Below, piece after piece: positions 1 through 7,786 of a DNA stretch of 64,000 nt (the stretch's first letter is position 1; each line of letters begins with the position of its first letter). The translations under genes were made by a program, and so were the position numbers. The notes below the pieces were generated by a model. It was not told the origin of the DNA. It saw only the letters and a list, made by a program, of their open reading frames with translations, and searched no databases. Source of the DNA: Eubacteriaceae bacterium (GTDB lineage: Bacteria; Bacillota; Clostridia; Eubacteriales; Eubacteriaceae); contig JAAYJS010000018.1 of NCBI GenBank assembly GCA_012522805.1, positions 124,001 through 188,000 of the forward strand, in the 5' to 3' direction.

Positions 1-1098
1 TTTTCGATCTGTAAAAAAGGAAACTTGGATGGGCTGGTTTGAGGGTAAAAGTTTCTCAGCTCGGAGCTGCAAAGAGCGGATGGGTCTTTGCCAATCGTAA
101 ATTTGGTAAAAAAGCGCCATGGCCGCCTCGATCAATTCCGCGGTGATGTGGGTAGGGGAATTCAGGAGCCCTTGTTTAGAATGATGTAATAGGCCGTTGT
201 CTCGAACGTCGATGGCCAGCCCACGACAGTAAAAGCCACTTTCTCGCAAACGCCTGCCCACGCTTTCCGCCAAGAGGGTAAAAACCAGGCGGACATCTTC
301 GTCGTTGACCAAATCCCTTGGGGTGGTCATCCCGTTGCCGATACTTATGACCTCCCGTTCAATATTATTCAATTTCACATTAAAAGGACGTACAGGGCTA
401 AAATCGAACCCGTTGGCATTGTGCCACAGCATCTCACCCACTTTTCCAAACTTTCTTTTCATAAAACCGATTGGTCATTGGGCCAACTCCCCAATGGTTT
501 CTATCCCGTAGCGAAACAATTTTTTTTTAGTGGCTCGCCCAACATAAAGCAAACTGGAAGCAGGGCTATTCCAAACCAAATCCTTGTAATTGTCTCTTGT
601 AATGATGGTGACAGCATCGGGCTTCTTATAATCGGATCCGAACTTGGCAAAAATTTTGTTGAAACTCACGCCGATGGAAACGGTTAAGCCGACTTCCTCC
701 TTAATGGTTTGTCGCAAAGTTTCTGCAATGTCCATCCCGGAGCCAAATTGGTGTGTAGAACCGGTGACATCCAACCAAGCTTCATCCAATCCGAAGGGTT
801 CTACAAAAGGCGTATAGCGGTAATAGATCTTGCGCACTTGGCGTGAGTATTCCGTGTACTTGGGGTAATCCGGCGGGAGCATCACCAAGTCGGGGCACTT
901 GTCTCTGGCCTGCCACAAAGCTTCACCGGTGATGACGCCATAACCCTTGGCGATTTCATTTTTTGCTAAAATAATACCGTGTCTTTTTTCAGGATTACCT
1001 CCGACAGCAACCGGTACCTCCTGAAGGTCGGGACGATCTAAACAAGAAACGGCGGCGTAAAAGCCATTTAAGTCGCTGTGTAATATATGCCTATCCAT
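1..1098 (-). pseudogene. Y-family DNA polymerase (DinB/UmuC-like), disrupted and cut by the window edge
   Basis: The gene reads leftward from an ATG at 1098 preceded by GGAGGAG and would encode a lesion-bypass polymerase. The N-terminal 200 residues are clear: LHSDLNGFYAAVSC metal site, the catalytic GLDEAWLDVTGS motif and the SIGVSFNKIFAKFGSDYKKP stretch. After GELAQ an in-frame TGA (475-477) interrupts the frame, yet the same frame continues with family-like sequence (FMKRKFGKVGEML) down to about position 114. There a run of six A (108-113, plus strand) marks a second lesion: only by shifting frame does the little-finger motif RPIRSLQLRAEKL appear. Two independent lesions argue for decay, although sequencing errors or recoding cannot be excluded. 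It diverges from an S24 repressor, an arrangement like umuDC-type or mobile-element SOS modules. Confidence 0.8.
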
Positions 1099-1122
1099 TT
1101 TATCTCCTCCACTCAAATAAAT

Positions 1123-1165
1123 AGCCATAAAAGATACTTACAAAATCATTATAAGCCATAAAAGA
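1123..1165. promoter_or_regulatory. 12-bp direct repeats around the polymerase promoter (candidate operator)
   Basis: The sequence AGCCATAAAAGA occurs at 1123-1134 and again at 1154-1165, start to start 31 bp, about three helical turns. The second copy lies inside the -35/-10 spacer of the leftward promoter and the first just downstream of its start point. This is where a repressor should bind to block the polymerase gene, and the divergent S24 repressor is the obvious candidate; the link is inferred. Confidence 0.5.
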
Positions 1166-1176
1166 CTATAACTCAA
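1148..1176 (-). promoter_or_regulatory. Sigma-A type promoter for the Y-family polymerase gene
   Basis: On the minus strand TTGAGT (1171-1176) is separated by 17 bp from TATAAT (1148-1153). Transcription would start near 1141, about 40 bp upstream of the ATG at 1098. Confidence 0.65.
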
Positions 1177-1216
1177 GGATGTTAGAGAAATAATGGTCTT
1201 ATATGGTAAGTCAATG

Positions 1217-1245
1217 GGGACAAAATCGAGAAATAATGGTATAAT
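1217..1245 (+). promoter_or_regulatory. Probable promoter of the S24 repressor gene
   Basis: A perfect TATAAT at 1240-1245 lies 31 bp upstream of the ATG at 1277. The -35 region (GGGACA, 1217-1222, 17 bp away) matches only the second half of the consensus. Confidence 0.5.
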
Positions 1246-1276
1246 GAGACTAAATAAGAAAAATTGGGAGGGAACT

Positions 1277-1999
1277 ATGGATATTACTGAAACTTTAAGA
1301 CAATTAAAAGAAGAATCACAAAAAACCGCCCGAGAAATCGCAGAACTTTCCGGTGTGTCCTTACACACCTTAAATAAATTGCTCAATGGGCAAACCGACA
1401 ACCCGACCTATACCACTTTACAGTCGGTATTGGCCGCCTTAGGATACGAATTGGAAATTGTCTCCCAAAACAAATTGGTGGAAGGGGTCATCACGGAATC
1501 GGAATCCTTACTGATACATCGTTTCAGGCGCTTGAGTAAGAAGGGAAAAGACTATACCCACAATCAACTCCAAAGTTTTTTAAACTACGAGGAAAACTTT
1601 GGGGTACTTCAAGAGAGTCTGGAAAAAACATGGACGGAGTTTCCTCTTTACCTTTTACCGGCATCGGCAGGCATTGGCCATTACTTAGATGACTCCACCT
1701 ACGAAATGTATCCCTTCGAAACGGATCAGGTACCCCGCGGCACCAACTTTGCCATTAGAGTGGTTGGTAACTCCATGGAACCCCAGTTTATAGAAGGAGA
1801 TATCGTTTTTGTTAAAAGCGAGGTCTTCCCGGAAGATGGCGACGTGGGGGTGTTTACCATTAACGGTGAAGCTTTTTTAAAAGAATACCGCAACGAAGGT
1901 TTGGTCTCTTATAATTCGGATTACCCCCTCATCGTTCCCCAAGAGGACGATACGGTGCGCATGGTGGGAAAGGTGTTGGGGCGGTATCACCCACAATAA
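1277..1999 (+). CDS. XRE-family HTH plus S24 peptidase repressor (LexA/CI-like)
   Basis: A 240-residue transcriptional repressor with an N-terminal helix-turn-helix (about residues 1-60, TAREIAELSGVSLHTLNKLL) and a C-terminal S24 self-cleavage domain. The Ala131-Gly132 cleavage pair sits in LPASAGIG, the nucleophile is Ser166 in GNSMEP, and the general base is Lys202 in EAFLKEY. These spacings (35 and 36) match LexA (35 and 37). The ATG at 1277 is chosen because GGGAGG lies just upstream; a longer reading from 1193 lacks one. It diverges from the broken polymerase gene, which it probably represses until DNA damage triggers RecA-assisted cleavage. The HTH is XRE-like rather than the winged helix of true LexA, so this is more likely a dedicated or mobile-element repressor than the global SOS regulator. 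Confidence 0.88.
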   Translation: MDITETLRQLKEESQKTAREIAELSGVSLHTLNKLLNGQTDNPTYTTLQSVLAALGYELEIVSQNKLVEGVITESESLLIHRFRRLSKKGKDYTHNQLQSFLNYEENFGVLQESLEKTWTEFPLYLLPASAGIGHYLDDSTYEMYPFETDQVPRGTNFAIRVVGNSMEPQFIEGDIVFVKSEVFPEDGDVGVFTINGEAFLKEYRNEGLVSYNSDYPLIVPQEDDTVRMVGKVLGRYHPQ

Positions 2000-2016
2000 A
2001 ATAAATGAAAACTTGA

Positions 2017-2053
2017 AACGCGTTGTAGCCATGAGTCTACAACGTGTTTTTTT
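2017..2053 (+). terminator. Rho-independent terminator after the S24 repressor
   Basis: An 11-bp stem (ACGCGTTGTAG paired with CTACAACGTGT, one wobble) is followed by seven T. Confidence 0.85.
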
Positions 2054-2148
2054 AATGATGGCCATAAGATCCACTTTCAACCTCCATAAAACACTCATTA
2101 TTACATAAAATGCAATGAAACTTAAATAAACCTGAAGAAATAGTTGAA

Positions 2149-2175
2149 TTAGCACTCTGCCTTTGACAGTGCTAA
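2149..2175. promoter_or_regulatory. CIRCE operator (HrcA binding site)
   Basis: TTAGCACTC, 9 bp, then CAGTGCTAA. This is the CIRCE inverted repeat TTAGCACTC-N9-GAGTGCTAA with one mismatch, where the first G of the right arm is C. That C is also part of the TTGACA -35 box of the hsp20 promoter. HrcA binding here would block transcription of hsp20 until heat shock. Confidence 0.9.
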
Positions 2176-2191
2176 CGAATTGTCCTATAAT
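2163..2191 (+). promoter_or_regulatory. Consensus promoter of hsp20
   Basis: A perfect TTGACA (2163-2168), a 17-bp spacer and a perfect TATAAT (2186-2191). The -35 box overlaps the right arm of the CIRCE element, so the promoter should be strong but fully repressible. Confidence 0.9.
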
Positions 2192-2198
2192 GGTGTTA

Positions 2199-2220
2199 AT
2201 CTAGTGGATAACCACTAGAT
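2199..2220 (+). promoter_or_regulatory. Perfect hairpin at the 5' end of the hsp20 transcript
   Basis: ATCTAGTGG and CCACTAGAT form a perfect 9-bp stem with an ATAA loop, placed right at the predicted start of transcription. It could stabilise the mRNA 5' end, act as an RNA thermosensor element, or be a second protein operator; the sequence does not decide. Confidence 0.6.
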
Positions 2221-2256
2221 ATTGATATAGATTGAATAAATTCAAGGAGGTACACT

Positions 2257-2685
2257 ATGTTATTCCCAACGACACGTTCATTTATGAATGTATTTGATAA
2301 TTTTTTCTCTGAACCATTTTTTACTAAAGCATCTGAAACCAAGGTGCCGATGGTGATGAAAACCGACATTAAAGAAGCTGAAGATCACTATCTCATCGAT
2401 GTCGATATGCCGGGCTACAATAAAGATGATATCAAAATTGAGCTTTCCGACGGTTACTTAAAGATTTCAGGTGAACGTCAATATGAAAAGAAAGAAGATA
2501 AGGATAACTATATCCACAGAGAACGTTACACGGGCCAATGCTCCAGAAGTTTTTATGTCGGAGACGACCTCACTGAAGAGGACGTCAAAGCTGCTTTCAA
2601 AGACGGTATTTTAAGCTTGACTTTACCTAAGAAAGAAAAAGAAGAAAAACTGCCGGAGAAAAAGTATATTGCCATTGAAGGCTAA
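2257..2685 (+). CDS. hsp20: Small heat shock protein, Hsp20/alpha-crystallin family
   Basis: A 142-residue ATP-independent holdase chaperone that keeps unfolding proteins soluble in the cytoplasm. The alpha-crystallin domain spans about residues 35-130, with the family signature YLIDVDMPGYNKDDIKIEL, the LKISGER strand and the closing AxxxxGxLxxxxPK motif (AAFKDGILSLTLPKKEK). The N-terminus (FPTTRSFMNVFDNFFSEPFF) is typical of Clostridium Hsp18. The start follows AAGGAGG at ideal distance. The gene is monocistronic, with a CIRCE operator upstream and a strong terminator downstream. Control of a small Hsp by HrcA rather than CtsR or sigma-B is the notable regulatory feature. Confidence 0.96.
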   Translation: MLFPTTRSFMNVFDNFFSEPFFTKASETKVPMVMKTDIKEAEDHYLIDVDMPGYNKDDIKIELSDGYLKISGERQYEKKEDKDNYIHRERYTGQCSRSFYVGDDLTEEDVKAAFKDGILSLTLPKKEKEEKLPEKKYIAIEG

Positions 2686-2753
2686 TATCTAAAAAAAAGA
2701 ATCGCAACAGTCTCATATCACCTAAAATTCAAGAAATGAATACCACCTACCTA

Positions 2754-2781
2754 AGAATCGGAGTACTCCGATTCTTTTTTT
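2754..2781 (+). terminator. Rho-independent terminator after hsp20
   Basis: AGAATCGGA and TCCGATTCT pair around a short GTAC loop and are followed by seven T. Confidence 0.9.
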
Positions 2782-3231
2782 ATGTCAATCTTCAATAGGT
2801 CTGTCAAAATTCAATGGTAAGGTGACCCCTGACGGCTATAAAATTTAAACTTACGTCGCTATTGGTTTGGCACTTTTTATCTTTCGGAGCGAACAAAACA
2901 AATCCAAAACTTTTGTAATGAAAGATCGATGGATCCGCTAAAACCCATTGGTTTTTGCTTATCTTTAAGATATCATTGAAGTAAGAGCAAAGGGTTGCAC
3001 GAGAGCATAACCATTGGGAGTTGTTGCTGTCAAAGAAAAGTGCCTGCCGCGTGGTTGTGCAAAGTCGCGACCACATTGGGGAGCGTTATTGAGCAATTGA
3101 GAAAAAGAGACAAGGGTTGCACGATGTATAGAAAATTTGGGTTGGGTTGATTTTGAAGAAGATATTTTGCCGGCTGATACAAAGGCACACGCTTCTTTCA
3201 TTTTTAAATTGTGGAAAGTTGAGGTATCGCG
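2782..3231. other. Gene-poor interval with a 13-bp direct repeat
   Basis: No reading frame here carries a recognisable domain or a good ribosome site. AAGGGTTGCACGA occurs twice (2990-3002 and 3112-3124). A 90-codon minus-strand frame (2804-3076) has no Shine-Dalgarno sequence and no family I recognise. The stretch could be the relic of a lost gene or insertion element, but there are no terminal inverted repeats I can identify. Confidence 0.4.
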
Positions 3232-3462
3232 ATGTCCGTTTTGATTGCAATTGTATTGATGTTGGGTCTGACCTTTACCACCTTTGGATATCTCATTTAT
3301 TTTAGGAAAAAATACAACCTCATCAATGATTTTAAGAAAAACTACAACGCCGGTCGCGTGGATCAACGGTATGCACAAAGGGTCGGATTCATTGAATTGT
3401 CAATCGGCATTGCTTTACTTGTGAGTGCTGTGGTGCTTTTGATCTTTAGGCTTACGAACTGA
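3232..3462 (+). CDS. Small membrane protein, DUF3784-like
   Basis: A 76-residue protein with two hydrophobic helices (about residues 2-24 and 52-73) joined by a basic, polar segment containing NLINDFKKNYNAGRVDQRYA and RVGFIEL. That central pattern resembles the DUF3784 family of small Firmicute membrane proteins of unknown function. Only a weak TTGAGG precedes the ATG. It has no clear partner gene; the thiamine transporter follows 190 bp later. Confidence 0.65.
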   Translation: MSVLIAIVLMLGLTFTTFGYLIYFRKKYNLINDFKKNYNAGRVDQRYAQRVGFIELSIGIALLVSAVVLLIFRLTN

Positions 3463-3652
3463 AGAAAGATTCGGTGAAAAGGTCATGTTTTTGGATATTG
3501 ATGACAAAATAGCAGACATGTTTAAACCGCTGCACAAAAATGGTAGATGACTGCCCTAGGCAGAAGTAGTGGAGAGGTTTGATACAGACAAGCCTGGATG
3601 TCTTTTAAATGAATCCGTAAAGTTGAAGAACCGATAGAAAGGAGATGAGATA

Positions 3653-4144
3653 TTGAAAACAAGAGAAATGGTGAACATCGCCATGATCGCAGTGCTGGCT
3701 TCGGTGCTGTCCTTGTTCGAATTATTTAGAATGCCCCGAGGGGGCAGTGTGACCCTTTATTTAATCCCCTTGTTTTTTGCCGCTGTGAACGAAGGGCTCA
3801 AAACAAATGTGATCATTGCAACCATCACAGCCACCTTGCAAATTTTGTTGGGCGGTTATATCTTAAATCCCATTCAAATCATTTTGGATTATTATTTGCC
3901 GGTGTTATTAATCTGCACCTCTCAAATTTTTCCTTTTAATCGCTACGTCAATTTGGGGATCAGTTCCTTGCTGGCAATGGGCAGCTATGTGGTGTCGGGA
4001 ATGTTATTTTTCGATGTTCCTTTTGTGGCCTCCATCATTTACAATGCGTCTTTTTTTGTACCGACCATTATTTTAAATATGATTGTTTTTGCCGCCATCA
4101 ATCCGAGATTATCCAAGGTATACAAAGCCAATCACACCGTGTAA
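3653..4144 (+). CDS. thiT: ECF transporter S component, ThiT (YuaJ)-like thiamine uptake
   Basis: A 163-residue integral membrane protein with about five hydrophobic segments. The loop FRMPRGGSVTLYLIPLFFAA and the later YILNPIQIILDYYLP match the thiamine-binding S component ThiT, which works with the shared EcfA/EcfA'/EcfT module encoded elsewhere. The start is TTG at 3653, eight bases after GGAGATGAG. It is somewhat shorter than most ThiT proteins (about 190 residues). I see no TPP riboswitch upstream, so either the gene is unregulated by thiamine or its ligand differs. Confidence 0.7.
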   Translation: MKTREMVNIAMIAVLASVLSLFELFRMPRGGSVTLYLIPLFFAAVNEGLKTNVIIATITATLQILLGGYILNPIQIILDYYLPVLLICTSQIFPFNRYVNLGISSLLAMGSYVVSGMLFFDVPFVASIIYNASFFVPTIILNMIVFAAINPRLSKVYKANHTV

Positions 4145-4225
4145 ATGGGATACGCGATGCATTAAATTGCCAAAGAGTGGCGCAAAACTTTTAAACAAAA
4201 CACGCATCAAATAAATTTTCAAAAG

Positions 4226-4257
4226 AACCTCGCCATCACGTTGGTGAGGTTTTTTTT
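4226..4257 (+). terminator. Rho-independent terminator after thiT
   Basis: AACCTCGCCA pairs with TTGGTGAGGTT (one wobble) and is followed by eight T. Confidence 0.85.
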
Positions 4258-4546
4258 AGTGCTTAAGTCTCTACTCAGTATTCAATTTTAAAAAATAAGT
4301 TAAAGAGACGGGGCAACAGAACTTTGCCTCAGGGTAACCATAGGTGCACTCTTGTCGGGATTGGTCTGTCCTTCAGGGAACTGAGAAGAAAAATTCCATG
4401 TACGTTGTGTTATATTCATTCAGCCAATCGGTCAACCGGATTGTAATAGGCTGTTCGGATTCTTTAATTCATTACAAATTTTGTAGAAGTTATTCCTAAA
4501 ATTAGACGGAAACTTTATTCTGGTGTACAATTTAAGGAGTTTCACA
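4258..4546. other. Long leader or intergenic stretch before gshF
   Basis: About 290 bp without a convincing gene. It holds several short complementary segments, for example TCAGGG near 4331 and again near 4374, and an imperfect dyad around 4418-4442, but no riboswitch family or T-box that I recognise. It may be a decayed repeat element or the gshF promoter region; a clear promoter is not visible. Confidence 0.35.
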
Positions 4547-4561
4547 ATGAAGGATTATTAA
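4547..4561 (+). other. Four-codon leader ORF abutting gshF
   Basis: The strongest ribosome site here, AAGGAG (4534-4539), serves an ATG at 4547 that encodes only Met-Lys-Asp-Tyr before TAA. The gshF ATG follows the TAA with no gap. The gshF start has its own AAGGA inside the mini-ORF. Translation coupling or attenuation is possible; it may also be a chance by-product. Confidence 0.4.
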
Positions 4562-6913
4562 ATGAAAAAAGAAATCTTAGACTTACTTAAAACACAATTT
4601 GAATCCGAGGAGTTATTGTTGGGTGAATATGGTATAGAAAGGGAGGGCTTAAGGGTTGACGCTGAAGGACGGCTTGCCTTAACGCCTCATCCGAAGGTGT
4701 TCGGTCCCAAATTGGGCAACCCCTACATTACAACGGATTTTTCCGAAAGCCAAGTAGAGGTCGTCACCCCTACCTACACCTCCATGTCCAAAACCCATCG
4801 CGTTTTAACGGACTTATGCGATATCGTCAACAATCAAATCGGGGAGGAATATTTTTGGCCGCAATCCATGCCTTGCGATATACCGGAGGATGATCAAATT
4901 CCCATTGCACAATACGGTAGCAGCTGTCAAAAAGCGATCGATGCTGAAGAGTACAGAAAAGGTTTAAGTGCCCGCTATGGTTCAAAAAAGCAATTGATCT
5001 CCGGAATACACGTTAACTTTTCATTCACAGAAGAATTCATTCAAAAATTTCATAGAATTTATGGTAAAGGTGAAAGCTATAAAGATTATAGGGACCGCAT
5101 GTATTTAAAAATGGTGCGCAATTTTTTAAGATACCGTTGGTTGGTCATCTATCTGACAGGCACCAGCTCCACCATGCACGAAACCTACATCGCTGAGTGT
5201 GTGGCAAAAATGCACCCCACTGGCGATGGGTCCTATATCCACCCGACCTGTGTTTCATTTAGAAACTCAGATTGCGGTTACAAAAATGAAGAACCCCTCT
5301 ATCCTTCTTACGAGAGCATCCAAGCCTATACGGAGGATGTGCGTCGGTTTGTTGCCCGTGGCGATATTTCGGCACCGAAGGAATTGTACACACAAATTCG
5401 CATGAAGGCGGAAGGTGTCGACAATATTTTAGAATCATTAGAAAACGATGGTATCAAATATTTAGAAATTCGCACGGTGGATTTAAACCCCTTCGAACTG
5501 ACCGGACTTGCCATGGTGGATTTGGATTTCATTCACAGTTTGATGCTGTACACCCTTCTGAAGGAAGAGAGCAACTATATGGATTGGCAACAGGAGGGCT
5601 TGGACAACGAAGAAGGGGTGGCAGTGGAAGGTTTGAATACCGAGATCTTATTGACGAGAGACGGACAACCCATTCAACTGAAAGACTGGGCTTTGGAAAT
5701 ACTCGATGAACTCTGTGAGATGAGCGAGATACTGAACCTCAACTATGGGGAGACACTTCTAACCATGATTGCAAGGGTAAAGGATCCCAAACAAACCTAC
5801 GCTTATCGCATTCGGGAATTGACTAAGGAAAAAGGATTCATACAAGCCAATTTGGATTTGGCAAAGAAACATAAAGAGATATCTTGGAATCGACGCTACG
5901 CCACCCAGGCGTTTACGGAGTACGAGTTGTCCACTCAAATTTTGATCAAAGAGTGTCTCAATCGGGGAGTTCAAGTGACGGAAATCGACCCCAGCGACAA
6001 CTTTCTCATCTTGGAATCCAGAGGGGTAAAGCATTACGTGAAACAAGCCAATAAAACCGCTTTGGACAACTACATTACCGTTTTGGCCATGGAAAACAAA
6101 GTGGTCACCAAGATCATCTTAAAGGAGCATGGCATCCCTGTGCCCGACGGTATACAAATCGATGCACCCGACCAATCGAAGCATTGGGCGCAAGTCTTTG
6201 CAGGGCGCCCCATCGTGGTGAAGCCCAAGTCCACCAATTACGGGTGGGGAATCTCCATATTGGATCAAGGCGGGTCGGTGGAGGATATCCAAAAAGCCAT
6301 TGGGATTGCCTTTGAATACGACGACACCGTATTGATTGAGGAATTTCTCATTGGCCAAGAATACCGATTTTTAGTGATTGATGATGAATTGGTTGCCGTT
6401 TTAAAACGAGTTGCCGCCAATGTAGTGGGTGATGGCCAAAGCACCATTCGCGATTTGGTCGCCCTTAAAAATCAGGATCCCAGACGTGGGGTGGGTTACC
6501 AAAAACCGCTTAAGAAAATTGTTTTTGATGAACAAACCCTTTTGTATTTAAAATTACAGGGCTTAACTCCGGAAAGCATACCGGAGCAAGGCGTTCAAAT
6601 CTTTTTAAGAGGTAACTCCAATATTTCCACCGGTGGAGACTCCATCGATGTGACCGACACCATGCCGCAAAAATACAAAGATTTAGCCGTACAGGCAGCT
6701 CGAGCAGTGGGGGCGGTTTTCTGCGGTGTGGATATTATGATAGAGGACGTTGCCAAAGAGAATTCCAGCTACGGAATCATTGAATTGAACTTCAATCCCA
6801 GTACCGATATGCACGCCTACCCGTACCAAGGTCAAGAGAGACCCATCGCCGCTTATACTTTAAAGGCGCTGGGCTTAATTGACGATATCGGACTGACAGA
6901 AGAGGATGCTTAA
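4562..6913 (+). CDS. gshF: Bifunctional glutamate-cysteine ligase / glutathione synthetase
   Basis: A 783-residue fusion enzyme that makes glutathione from Glu, Cys and Gly in two ATP-dependent steps. The N-terminal two thirds is a gamma-glutamylcysteine ligase (GIEREGLRV near residue 22; DFSESQVEVVTP; CVSFRNSDCGY; LEIRTVDLNPF). The C-terminal third is an ATP-grasp domain with RPIVVKPKSTNYGWGIS, a VLIEEFLIGQEYRFLVID strand and the metal-binding IIELNFNPSTDMH. Length and order match GshF of Listeria, Streptococcus and some clostridia. The stop is two bases from the start of the thioesterase gene, so the two are co-transcribed. Glutathione is sporadic in Gram-positive anaerobes, and GshF genes often move horizontally; base composition here does not stand out. 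Confidence 0.96.
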   Translation: MKKEILDLLKTQFESEELLLGEYGIEREGLRVDAEGRLALTPHPKVFGPKLGNPYITTDFSESQVEVVTPTYTSMSKTHRVLTDLCDIVNNQIGEEYFWPQSMPCDIPEDDQIPIAQYGSSCQKAIDAEEYRKGLSARYGSKKQLISGIHVNFSFTEEFIQKFHRIYGKGESYKDYRDRMYLKMVRNFLRYRWLVIYLTGTSSTMHETYIAECVAKMHPTGDGSYIHPTCVSFRNSDCGYKNEEPLYPSYESIQAYTEDVRRFVARGDISAPKELYTQIRMKAEGVDNILESLENDGIKYLEIRTVDLNPFELTGLAMVDLDFIHSLMLYTLLKEESNYMDWQQEGLDNEEGVAVEGLNTEILLTRDGQPIQLKDWALEILDELCEMSEILNLNYGETLLTMIARVKDPKQTYAYRIRELTKEKGFIQANLDLAKKHKEISWNRRYATQAFTEYELSTQILIKECLNRGVQVTEIDPSDNFLILESRGVKHYVKQANKTALDNYITVLAMENKVVTKIILKEHGIPVPDGIQIDAPDQSKHWAQVFAGRPIVVKPKSTNYGWGISILDQGGSVEDIQKAIGIAFEYDDTVLIEEFLIGQEYRFLVIDDELVAVLKRVAANVVGDGQSTIRDLVALKNQDPRRGVGYQKPLKKIVFDEQTLLYLKLQGLTPESIPEQGVQIFLRGNSNISTGGDSIDVTDTMPQKYKDLAVQAARAVGAVFCGVDIMIEDVAKENSSYGIIELNFNPSTDMHAYPYQGQERPIAAYTLKALGLIDDIGLTEEDA

Positions 6914-6915
6914 AC

Positions 6916-7629
6916 ATGTTTGCTTTTGAAACGCGTATCCAAAACGATGGTGGAGAAGAGGGAAAGGAAATAGGTGTCAGCGGCATTCTATCCATCTTTC
7001 AAGACACCATGACAGCCCTCAACAACCATTTGGGCATGAGTTATGATGATTTAATGGCTTTGGGCTATGTTTGGTTTGTGACAAAATACTGGTTACGAGT
7101 ATCGAGGTGGCCGGTTCAAGGAGAACGTATCCTCGTGGAAACAGAGCTGACAGCGGCCGAGGGTTTTATTGCTGAGAGAACTTTTTATCTATCCGACAGC
7201 AAAGGGAACTTGCTCATGCAATCGGTCAGCGACTGGATGCTCAACAGCCTGTCCGAAGAGCGGATTGTTCGATTGGAAGAAGTACCGGAAATGAAAATTT
7301 ACGAGGTCGTCGGAGATAAAAGAACGAATTTCAAACGCCTGAACCGAGTGACGCATTGGTCCAATCAAAGAGAACACATCGTCGAGGAAGCGGACTTAGA
7401 TGTGAACCGCCACGTCAATCACGGAAAATACGTTGTTTGGGTTGAAGACTGGCTGGCAGAGGCCAACCAGAATATAAGAGATTTCAATGATATTAAAGTG
7501 GTCTATAAAAACCAAGCCTACTTGGGAGACACACTCACTTTAAAAATCGCCGAACAAGGTGGAGGTTATCGTTTTGATATGCTCTCCGAAAACGACCAAC
7601 CGGCTTGTCAAATAGAAATACAGCCATGA
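6916..7629 (+). CDS. Acyl-ACP thioesterase (FatA/FatB-like)
   Basis: A 237-residue double hot-dog hydrolase that releases fatty acids from acyl carrier protein. The first hot-dog contains GVSGILSIFQDTMTALNNHLGM and WFVTKYWLRV; the second carries the catalytic-type motif DLDVNRHVNHGKYVVW, matching the N-x-H loop of plant and bacterial acyl-ACP thioesterases. The ATG lies two bases after the gshF stop, with a ribosome site inside the gshF end, so it is translated from the same mRNA. A terminator follows. The functional link between glutathione synthesis and fatty-acid release is not evident. Confidence 0.9.
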   Translation: MFAFETRIQNDGGEEGKEIGVSGILSIFQDTMTALNNHLGMSYDDLMALGYVWFVTKYWLRVSRWPVQGERILVETELTAAEGFIAERTFYLSDSKGNLLMQSVSDWMLNSLSEERIVRLEEVPEMKIYEVVGDKRTNFKRLNRVTHWSNQREHIVEEADLDVNRHVNHGKYVVWVEDWLAEANQNIRDFNDIKVVYKNQAYLGDTLTLKIAEQGGGYRFDMLSENDQPACQIEIQP

Positions 7630-7651
7630 GGTTGTCGCTTTAGAATCAAAG

Positions 7652-7684
7652 CAAGTTCTCATTTTGTTATGAGAACTTGTTTTT
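7652..7684 (+). terminator. Rho-independent terminator after the thioesterase gene
   Basis: CAAGTTCTCAT pairs perfectly with ATGAGAACTTG and is followed by five T. Confidence 0.9.
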
Positions 7685-7786
7685 GATAGGAGCAAATTTA
7701 AATTTTGTTGAACAAAGTGATGATACATCCTGTGAAAGGATTCAGTGGGTCCTTCCGTCGTGTTATGATAGAAACACGGAGTTGAT

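Noticed and set aside
1099-1276. Canonical Firmicute SOS box (CGAAC-N4-GTTCG) at the polymerase/repressor intergenic region
   Set aside because: No such dyad is present; the repressor here must use a different site, possibly the 12-bp direct repeats.
2804-3076. 90-codon minus-strand reading frame
   Set aside because: No Shine-Dalgarno sequence, no recognisable family and no neighbour on that strand; I treat it as chance or a relic.
3463-3652. Possible TPP riboswitch before the ThiT-like gene
   Set aside because: The conserved CTGAGA and ACCTGATCTGGATAATGCCAG-type segments are absent; only a small CTGCC/GGCAG hairpin is visible.
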